Assembly (NCBI RefSeq): GCF_002165305.2
Contig: NZ_CP032286.1
Location: forward strand, 2,046,001-2,110,000
Direction: 5' to 3'
Source of the DNA: Acinetobacter sp. WCHA55
Lineage (GTDB): Bacteria > Pseudomonadota > Gammaproteobacteria > Pseudomonadales > Moraxellaceae
Length of the DNA stretch: 64,000 nt
The notes below the pieces were generated by a model. The model saw only the letters and a program-made list of their open reading frames with translations. It was not told the origin of the DNA and did not search any database. Each line of letters opens with the position of its first letter. The first letter of the stretch is position 1. The translations under genes and the position numbers were made by a program. Of the stretch, positions 58,325 through 64,000 are shown piece after piece.

Positions 58325-59665
58325 ATGATGCAAATGCGTTGGTTAGAACTGCTCTCAACAGTTCGTATTGGAAGTAAAAAACAAAATACCGAATTGGCAC
58401 GTAGCCCATTTCACAAAGATTATGACCGAATTATTTTTTCCCAAAGCTTTCGCCAACTGAACCGAAAAACCCAAGTCCATCCACTGACTCAACACGATGG
58501 CATTCATACTCGTTTAACCCATTCACTCGAAGTCTCCTGCATTGGGCGCTCGCTCGGCATGCTCGCAGCGGAAAAAATCAAAGACGAACTACCAATGTGG
58601 ATTTCCCCTGCCGATGTTGGAGCCATTATTCAAGCGGCTTGTTTAGCACATGATATTGGCAACCCACCGTTTGGTCATGCAGGTGAATATGCCATTCGTG
58701 AATGGTTTGATGATGCATCACATGGCAACTTTTTAGAGAAACTTTCAGTAGAGGAACAAGCCGATGTGCGTCAGTTTGAAGGCAATGCCCAAGGTCTGCG
58801 TCTACTGACTAAAATTGACTATCATCCTAATGATGGTGGCATGCGTCTAACCTATGCAACGTTGGGAGCTTACTTAAAATATCCATGGCTATCGAAAACT
58901 ATCGAATCACAAGGCGATACCCCCGCCAGTAAACGTGCCAAATTTGGCTGCTATCAGGCAGAAAAAGAAATCCTGCAACAAATCGCAGAGCAACTCGGAC
59001 TGATTCAACTGGGTGAATATCATTATTGTCGCCATCCGCTGACTTATTTACTTGAAGCAGCAGATGATATTTGCTACGCCCTGATTGACCTTGAAGATGG
59101 CATCATTTTAAACATGTTGTCTTATGAAGAAGTTGAACCAATTTTTTTAAGCTTGCTTGGTGAATATAGTGCACCAGTAGAACTCTCTATGCCAGATACC
59201 ACGTGGCAGCAAAAAATTGCAGCGTTACGCGGACGGGTAATGAAACGTCTGGTTGAAGAAGTCACATCTGCTTTTGCCAAGCATCATTTTGAAATTTTAA
59301 GTGGACAACTGGCTGGCAGTTTATTGCAATACTGTGCTGCTGATATTGAGTTAGGCATTAATCGTGCTAAGGATTTAGCTCGCGATAAAATATTTGAACA
59401 CCCGCAAAAAGCTGGTTTGGAAATTATTGCTCATCAAAGTTTGCAAAATATTTTAGATGCCTTTATTCCGCTCACTACACCGCATAAAACCTTAAGTTTT
59501 AAAGAGCAGCGCTTAATGGCCATTTTATGTCGTTCTGGTGCACACTTTGGCAGTAACCATTATGAAAATATCATGCAGGTCTTAGATATTATTTCTAAGT
59601 TTTCAGATCACCAAGCGTATAACTTGTCTCAAGAGTTACAAGGCAATAAAGCTGGATTGATTTAA
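58325..59665 (+). CDS. dgt: dGTP triphosphohydrolase
   Basis: This is a 446-residue HD-domain enzyme. DRIIFSQSFRQLNRKTQVHPL and HTRLTHSLEVSCIGRSLG give the nucleotide part; CLAHDIGNPPFGHAGE holds the HD metal pair; YLLEAADDICYALIDLEDG holds the second Asp. It cleaves dGTP to deoxyguanosine and tripolyphosphate. Three ATG codons lie close together at the start (58325, 58328, 58334). Confidence 0.94.
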   Translation: MMQMRWLELLSTVRIGSKKQNTELARSPFHKDYDRIIFSQSFRQLNRKTQVHPLTQHDGIHTRLTHSLEVSCIGRSLGMLAAEKIKDELPMWISPADVGAIIQAACLAHDIGNPPFGHAGEYAIREWFDDASHGNFLEKLSVEEQADVRQFEGNAQGLRLLTKIDYHPNDGGMRLTYATLGAYLKYPWLSKTIESQGDTPASKRAKFGCYQAEKEILQQIAEQLGLIQLGEYHYCRHPLTYLLEAADDICYALIDLEDGIILNMLSYEEVEPIFLSLLGEYSAPVELSMPDTTWQQKIAALRGRVMKRLVEEVTSAFAKHHFEILSGQLAGSLLQYCAADIELGINRAKDLARDKIFEHPQKAGLEIIAHQSLQNILDAFIPLTTPHKTLSFKEQRLMAILCRSGAHFGSNHYENIMQVLDIISKFSDHQAYNLSQELQGNKAGLI

Positions 59666-59795
59666 ACTTGTCATCAGCATCCAATTTGATGATAAAGCCA
59701 TCAATCCGAGCTCAATTTTTCGTGAGTCTTTTGCCTTTCTGCGCAATGCTCACTACTATGCAACCATTGATAAAAAAGTGAATCACACAACATGA
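59661..59795 (+). pseudogene. open frame of 44 codons overlapping ruvA start, possible gene tail
   Basis: After the dgt stop a frame without any usable start runs to a TGA that overlaps the ruvA ATG (ATGA). It encodes protein-like sequence (SIFRESFAFLRNAHYYATIDKK). The overlap with ruvA is typical of coupled genes, but the lack of a start suggests that this is the tail of a lost upstream gene. I do not recognise it. Confidence 0.3.
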
Positions 59796-60394
59796 TCGGA
59801 TGTCTTATTGGTGAAGTCTTCGCACTAGAAGCACCCACCGTACTTTTAAATGTAAATGGTGTCGGTTATGAAATTGATACACCACTGACGACCTTTTGCC
59901 AACTACAAAAAGGGCAGAAAATTACCCTATGGACGCACCTTGCCGTGCGTGAAGATGCTCAATTGCTTTATGGTTTTTTACATCAACAGGAAAAACTGAT
60001 TTTTCGCACCCTGCTCAAAGTGAACGGTGTCGGTCCAAAAATGGCTTTGGGTATTCTTTCCACCCTCAGTGTAGACATGCTGATTCATACCGTTGAACAT
60101 GAAGACATCAACACCTTGGTTAAAGTCCCTGGTGTCGGTAAGAAAACCGCTGAACGCCTGATGATTGAACTGCGCGATCGCTTTAAAGCGATGTCTTCAG
60201 GCACAGCGCCAAGCAACTCAACCGTTGAACAAATCCAGTTCACAGGCAACTCTGCCGTTGCAGAAGCCGAAGCTGCATTGCAGTCTTTAGGGTACAAACC
60301 TCTAGAAGCACAAAAATTGGTGAATGCAGCCAAAGGTGATTTCACTGAAGCAAGTGACATCATCCGTGCAGCACTCAAGTCGATGAATAAATAA
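59792..60394 (+). CDS. ruvA: Holliday junction DNA helicase subunit RuvA
   Basis: This is a 200-residue RuvA: N-terminal OB fold (MIGCLIGEVFALEAPTVLLNVNGVGYEID), two helix-hairpin-helix motifs (LLKVNGVGPKMALGIL and LVKVPGVGKKTAERLM), and domain III that binds RuvB at the end. It holds the four-way junction for RuvB. It is separated from ruvB by 212 bp with a folded repeat, an unusually wide gap for this pair. Confidence 0.97.
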   Translation: MIGCLIGEVFALEAPTVLLNVNGVGYEIDTPLTTFCQLQKGQKITLWTHLAVREDAQLLYGFLHQQEKLIFRTLLKVNGVGPKMALGILSTLSVDMLIHTVEHEDINTLVKVPGVGKKTAERLMIELRDRFKAMSSGTAPSNSTVEQIQFTGNSAVAEAEAALQSLGYKPLEAQKLVNAAKGDFTEASDIIRAALKSMNK

Positions 60395-60422
60395 CAATGT
60401 CCAATAATTTTGGATACACGCA

Positions 60423-60513
60423 GGCGACATGGATGTCGCCGTTAAACTGTGCTACAAGGATGTAGCATCAGTTTAACAAATGGGTTTTGTCACTTTTGCC
60501 CAGTCAAAAGTGA
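60423..60513 (+). repeat. structured intergenic repeat, copy B (three hairpins)
   Basis: Hairpin 1: GGCGACA-TGGA-TGTCGCC (60423-60440). Hairpin 2: GTTAAACTG-TGCTACA, loop AGGA, TGTAGCA-T-CAGTTTAAC (60441-60477), 16 paired bases with one bulged T. Hairpin 3: TCACTTTTG, loop CCCAGT, CAAAAGTGA (60490-60513). The loops of hairpins 1 and 2 read ACATGGATGT and ACAAGGATGT, both close to the CsrA/RsmA binding consensus with GGA in the loop. It lies between ruvA and ruvB. Copies A and C at 52.3 and 53.55 kb share parts of it. Confidence 0.8.
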
Positions 60514-60606
60514 AATTGCCTACACAAAGGCATAAAAACCTAAAAGATTTTTGAGGCTGTGAGTTAATCCACCTCGAATGACTGTAAAGAGATAGATTTA
60601 ACCCAT

Positions 60607-61614
60607 ATGCAAGACCGTCTCATCGGTGGTTCCGAAAAACCCGAAGATCATATTGATCGTGCCATTCGTCCAACTTCACTCGATGACTATATTGGTCAGC
60701 CTGTCGTCCGTGAACAAATGGAAATCTTTATTGGTGCAGCCCGTGGACGTGCGGAAGCACTGGATCATACCCTGATTTTCGGCCCACCCGGTTTGGGAAA
60801 AACCACACTCGCGAATATTATTGCGCGTGAAATGGGGGGAAATTTAAAGTCAACTTCAGGACCGGTGTTAGAACGTGCCGGTGATTTGGCTGCCATGCTG
60901 ACCAACCTAGAAGAAGGCGATGTACTGTTTATTGACGAAATTCACCGTCTTTCCCCTGTAATCGAAGAAATTCTATATCCTGCCATGGAGGACTACCAAC
61001 TCGATATCATGATTGGTGAAGGTCCTGCTGCTCGTTCCATTAAATTGGATTTACCACCATTTACTTTGGTGGCTGCAACGACGCGTGCGGGCCTACTGAC
61101 GTCACCCCTTCGTGACCGTTTTGGCATTGTGCAGCGACTGGAGTTTTATTCAGTTCAAGATTTGACCCATATTGTTACCCGCTCTGCCAATTTAATGGAT
61201 GTGCCGATTACGCATGAAGGCTCGGCAGAAATTGCCCGTCGCTCGCGTGGTACACCCCGTATTGCCAACCGACTCTTACGTCGCGTACGTGACTATGCAC
61301 AAGTGAAAGGTACAGGCGAAGTGACACAAGACATGGCACAGCGCGCCTTGGATATGCTAAAGGTCGATAAAGATGGTTTAGATACCTTAGACCGTCGCTA
61401 TCTAAGTATGCTGCTTGAACGTTTTGATGGTGGACCTGCCGGTGTAGAAGCCCTAGCCGCAGCTATGGCGGAAGACTCAGGTACTTTGGAAGATGTCATT
61501 GAACCTTACTTAATTCAGCAAGGTTACGTCATGCGTACTGCGCGTGGACGGATTGCCACCAATATGGCGTATTTGCAGTTTGGAATGACACCGCCCGAAC
61601 CAAAAGAAAAATGA
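60607..61614 (+). CDS. ruvB: Holliday junction DNA helicase motor RuvB
   Basis: This is a 335-residue AAA+ ATPase of normal length. Walker A is [15 protein letters not shown], Walker B is LFIDEIHRL, sensor 1 is [18 protein letters not shown], and the C-terminal winged helix holds [15 protein letters not shown]. It drives branch migration with RuvA. A terminator follows. Confidence 0.97.
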   Translation: MQDRLIGGSEKPEDHIDRAIRPTSLDDYIGQPVVREQMEIFIGAARGRAEALDHTLIFGPPGLGKTTLANIIAREMGGNLKSTSGPVLERAGDLAAMLTNLEEGDVLFIDEIHRLSPVIEEILYPAMEDYQLDIMIGEGPAARSIKLDLPPFTLVAATTRAGLLTSPLRDRFGIVQRLEFYSVQDLTHIVTRSANLMDVPITHEGSAEIARRSRGTPRIANRLLRRVRDYAQVKGTGEVTQDMAQRALDMLKVDKDGLDTLDRRYLSMLLERFDGGPAGVEALAAAMAEDSGTLEDVIEPYLIQQGYVMRTARGRIATNMAYLQFGMTPPEPKEK

Positions 61615-61619
61615 TTTTT

Positions 61620-61645
61620 AAGGGAGATTTATTCTCCCTTTTTCA
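61620..61645 (+). terminator. terminator after ruvB
   Basis: AAGGGAGA (61620-61627), loop TTTAT, TCTCCCTT (61633-61640), then TTTC. Confidence 0.85.
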
Positions 61646-61826
61646 TTTTCTCTAATCTCAGTTTTGAGGAAAGGCTTGATTTAAATTGCTGAATATTCAA
61701 GATGACTGATATTCCCTTTTATACCTTTAAATCCATTAAATATACCTATATGGTTTTTGCCTTCTTGAATTACGAATGGCATGTTTTACAGCTCAAATAA
61801 TTATAGTTCACAAGGCTGTGTATTTC

Positions 61827-62072
61827 ATGAAACGCTTTCCATTATCCTATTTTTTTGCCTCGCTTTTATTGGCTAGTCCATTGAGTTTTGCCGATTGGAT
61901 TGATACAGCTGTCGAAAAGAATGAAACACGGACTATTCAGCTACGCCAGAACATTCACCAACATCCTGAGCTAGGCAATATGGAAGTGAATACATCTAAA
62001 CTGGTTCAAATGGAACTTAAGTCCTATGGCATAGAGGTTAAAACTGGCTTTGCAAAAACTGGAGTACCCTAA
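61827..62072 (+). pseudogene. M20-family amidohydrolase, truncated to its N-terminus
   Basis: From the ATG at 61827 there is a signal peptide (FFASLLLASPLSFA-D), then DTAVEKNETRTIQLRQNIHQHPELGNMEVNTSKLVQMELKSYGIEVKTGFAKTGV, the start of secreted M20 peptidases/amidohydrolases (RxxIHxHPELxxxE). Normal members have about 400-450 residues; here a stop comes after 81, at the place where the metal-binding domain should begin. Right after, VRKSDTEQMEAAK and a terminator at 62139 look like the old 3' end, so an internal deletion of more than 1 kb is likely. Confidence 0.85.
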
Positions 62073-62759
62073 GTTCGCAAATCAGATACAGAGCAAATGG
62101 AAGCTGCAAAATGAAAAACGCTAATTAAAATCCTATGAAAAAGGTGATCACTCAGGATCACCTTTTGATTATGTATATGGTCTAAACCATCGACCAATTC
62201 TATTCTGATCCTCATCATCGACGCTGCAAAAAGCTAAAGCTCCCTCACTTCTTACACCAACATCAACTCACACGCTCTAGAACTAGGAATTAATCAAGCG
62301 CAATATCTGAAAGGTAACATTCAATCTGCAAATATTGAGTTTCATACAGAGGATTTACAGGAAATAGCGTACATCTTGTCTTCAATTGAGATTGAACATT
62401 AGCGATTATCCAAAGAGCTATTAGCACTTGAGAGTCAGTAATTTTGCTCATCAATAAGTAATAAAAGTAGCCCTTTTCATCACATTGAATGTTGATCGAC
62501 CAATGACTACTTTCAGAAATATTCTTTATTCGAGCTATTCTTAATATCAAAACTTAAATGCATATTGGATGCGATATCAGAATAAGAATTCAGATTTGTG
62601 GTGTTATAACTGCTCTAATCACCTAAGCGAGAAACAAAAGTCATTCATTTGCGAACGACTTCTAATATATCTCCTAGATGATTAAAGCAGAACAATCAAA
62701 CTAAAACTTACCGTTTAGCAACAATTATGCTTCCCAAAAGAGTAACAATATCCATCAAA
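62073..62759. other. intergenic region, 687 bp, decayed sequence
   Basis: Follows the truncated peptidase. After the terminator at 62139 the sequence has broken frames on both strands. On the plus strand 62236-62402 encodes a protein-like tail (SANIEFHTEDLQEIAYILSSIEIEH) without a start; on the minus strand a frame of 86 codons (62550-62290) overlaps it and has no clear ribosome binding site. I count neither as a gene. The right part (62560-62759) is AT-rich and blank. Confidence 0.4.
62139..62170 (+). terminator. terminator (orphaned, after truncated peptidase)
   Basis: AAAAGGTGATC (62139-62149), loop ACTCAG, GATCACCTTTT (62156-62166); perfect 11-bp stem. It presumably ended the intact peptidase gene. 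Confidence 0.85.
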
Positions 62760-64000
62760 TTATCGCACTCTGGTAATTTCTGGTGGGATATAGTTGCCTG
62801 CAAGTACTGATTCTTTTGGACCGTACATTCTTAAAATCATCCAGAATTGGCCGGGCTCACCACTTGGAAGCCAATTGCCCTTTTGCTCTTTTGATAGCGG
62901 TTGTTCCTGAACGAAAATATCAATCGAACCGTCGGCATTTTTAACTAATGACGGTGTTCGATCGCCAATCGCATAGCGGTTGATAGGATTGGCTTTTAAT
63001 TGATTTTCAGGGCGGCTGTAAAGGGTAATTGACCAAAAGTAATTAACGGGCGGAAAATTATTCGCAGAAAAATGGATTTTATATTTTCGACCACTGATAA
63101 GTGGTTGGTTTTCATTATCTAAGAATGCAGGAAGATATAATGCTTCCTCCGCTTTATTGGCACCATAGCCCATCATAGCGACAGTTGACGCAAGCAGACG
63201 ATCACTGCCGTATGAACCTAAAAGCGTGGTAAAACGCCAGCTGTTTAATCCCTTACCTCGCTCCATACCATGCATTGGCACGCGTTGAAAGGCCATTTTT
63301 GCGGCTTTTTCTAGTCCTCTTCGTTGAGCGGCAGTTAATTTTTCAGGATCAAAGGTCAAATTCGGGCCAATACCTAATCTGGAGAATTGTTTTACCACTT
63401 CTTTATCGGTATCACGCACGCCACCAAATGTCCAGGCACGATTTAAAAGAGTGTAAAAATCAAGTGACTGCCAAATTGGATTATTCAGCTTGGGATTAGG
63501 TACTGGTGTTCCCTTCTTGGTTTTAGCGTAAATTGCATTTTTATTCAGCGGCGTGAGGGTAAGGCGCTTTAACATCGCAACGACGGGTTGAATATCTTCG
63601 GGTGTTTCTGGCGTAACAACAATTCGTGCTTGTAGAAATACACCATTGGTTGGCGCTTCAAATGTTTCGATAACATTTGGAATTTCACCGTGCCATCCCT
63701 TAGGGACATAAGCATAACGACCCGGTTTGGAATGAACGCGAGTGCCAATATAAGCAAATGTATTGAGCGCCCAATCCGTTGCCTGAATGACCATATAGCG
63801 ATTTGGGATTTCAGGCACGTCAATAATGATAGGTCCCTGACTTAAGTCCAACCATGCAAGACCATAAACCGTATCGTTATTCGGCGTAAAATCGATGGCC
63901 GAGTCGGGAGTGGCAAGGTTAGGGTAAATATTGAATTCATTAATCGGTGCATTTAATGGCGCTTCTGGATGAGTATCCTTTTCCATCAAAATTTGCGAGC
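62760..64000 (-). CDS. DUF1254/DUF1214 protein, N-terminus beyond window edge
   Basis: The visible 413 codons hold the end of a DUF1254 domain (FTPNNDTVYGLAWLDLSQGPIIIDVPEIPNRYMVIQ) and a C-terminal DUF1214 domain (YKIHFSANNFPPVNYFWSITLYSRPENQL, NRYAIGDRTPSL, GSIDIFVQEQP, NWLPSGEPGQFWMILRMYGP). The frame stays open to the edge (SQIL before MEKDT), and DUF1254 proteins have further N-terminal sequence, so the start is outside. The role of the family is unknown; many are periplasmic. Confidence 0.9.
   Translation of the reverse strand, partial: SQILMEKDTHPEAPLNAPINEFNIYPNLATPDSAIDFTPNNDTVYGLAWLDLSQGPIIIDVPEIPNRYMVIQATDWALNTFAYIGTRVHSKPGRYAYVPKGWHGEIPNVIETFEAPTNGVFLQARIVVTPETPEDIQPVVAMLKRLTLTPLNKNAIYAKTKKGTPVPNPKLNNPIWQSLDFYTLLNRAWTFGGVRDTDKEVVKQFSRLGIGPNLTFDPEKLTAAQRRGLEKAAKMAFQRVPMHGMERGKGLNSWRFTTLLGSYGSDRLLASTVAMMGYGANKAEEALYLPAFLDNENQPLISGRKYKIHFSANNFPPVNYFWSITLYSRPENQLKANPINRYAIGDRTPSLVKNADGSIDIFVQEQPLSKEQKGNWLPSGEPGQFWMILRMYGPKESVLAGNYIPPEITRVR

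Noticed and set aside
58136..58333. Overlapping open frames on both strands upstream of dgt (62 and 65 codons)
   Set aside because: They mirror each other, lack ribosome binding sites and contain no motif; AT-rich noise in a promoter region.
62290..62550. Minus-strand frame of 86 codons in the gap after the truncated peptidase
   Set aside because: No convincing ribosome binding site, no recognisable motif, and a protein-like plus-strand frame overlaps it; treated as part of decayed sequence.

Overview
The window is an AT-rich (roughly 40% GC by eye) gammaproteobacterial chromosome segment that I assign to the genus Acinetobacter. The reasons are the gene order obg-proB, the long lepA-lepB-DUF4845-rnc-era-recO-pdxJ-miaE run, the pabC-mltG-tmk block, the sulfate ABC operon followed by a CysB-type regulator, the NadM-type adenylyltransferase, and several orphan proteins of Acinetobacter type. 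I cannot name the species. Almost everything is core chromosome: there is no insertion sequence, integrase, CRISPR array, rRNA or clear prophage, and one tRNA gene (Asn, GTT).

Layout. 0-8.7 kb: proB (cut by the window edge), obg, an HxlR regulator divergent from a QorB-like reductase, two tandem membrane-anchored beta-repeat proteins of unknown function, a long-form GAPDH, a RarD-type transporter and a lipocalin. 8.7-20.5 kb: uvrB, an A1S_2505-like macro-domain-type gene, a membrane protein, a double-PAS GGDEF enzyme, aspartate aminotransferase, MATE and EamA transporters, a GFA protein, a PaaI thioesterase and an orphan. 20.7-30.6 kb: tRNA-Asn, then the minus-strand housekeeping run from lepA down to miaE, a thioesterase and a Deg-type protease. 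30.8-41.2 kb: nadB, a hotdog protein, pabC-mltG-tmk, then sbp-hydrolase-cysT-cysW-cysA-cysB. 41.3-51.4 kb: FadL-type and small beta-barrel outer membrane proteins, dapD, queE-queC, a secreted Cys-containing protein, a Dph6-like ligase, a Bcp-like peroxiredoxin, an ArgO/ArgP divergent pair, YceI, NadM and a crotonase. 51.5-64 kb: nitroreductase, an NIF3/CutA-like protein, an orphan helical protein, a 42-aa membrane protein, purL, dgt, ruvA-ruvB, a truncated M20 peptidase, decayed sequence and a DUF1254/DUF1214 protein running off the right edge.

How the genes connect. The lepA-miaE run couples translation, secretion, RNA processing and recombination genes, probably as one or a few transcripts. 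The sulfate operon carries the periplasmic binder, two permeases and the ATPase, with its likely LysR regulator downstream; an alpha/beta hydrolase sits between the binder and the permeases. queE and queC are consecutive steps to preQ0. nadB (de novo) and nadM (salvage) both feed NAD.

Most unusual observations: (1) the tandem anchored beta-repeat proteins at 3.47-4.88 kb; (2) a family of folded intergenic repeats at 52.3, 53.55 and 60.4 kb. The best copy presents two hairpins whose loops read ACA-N-GGATGT, close to the CsrA/RsmA binding consensus, and a second copy keeps the fold with changed sequence; (3) decayed gene remnants after tRNA-Asn and after ruvB.
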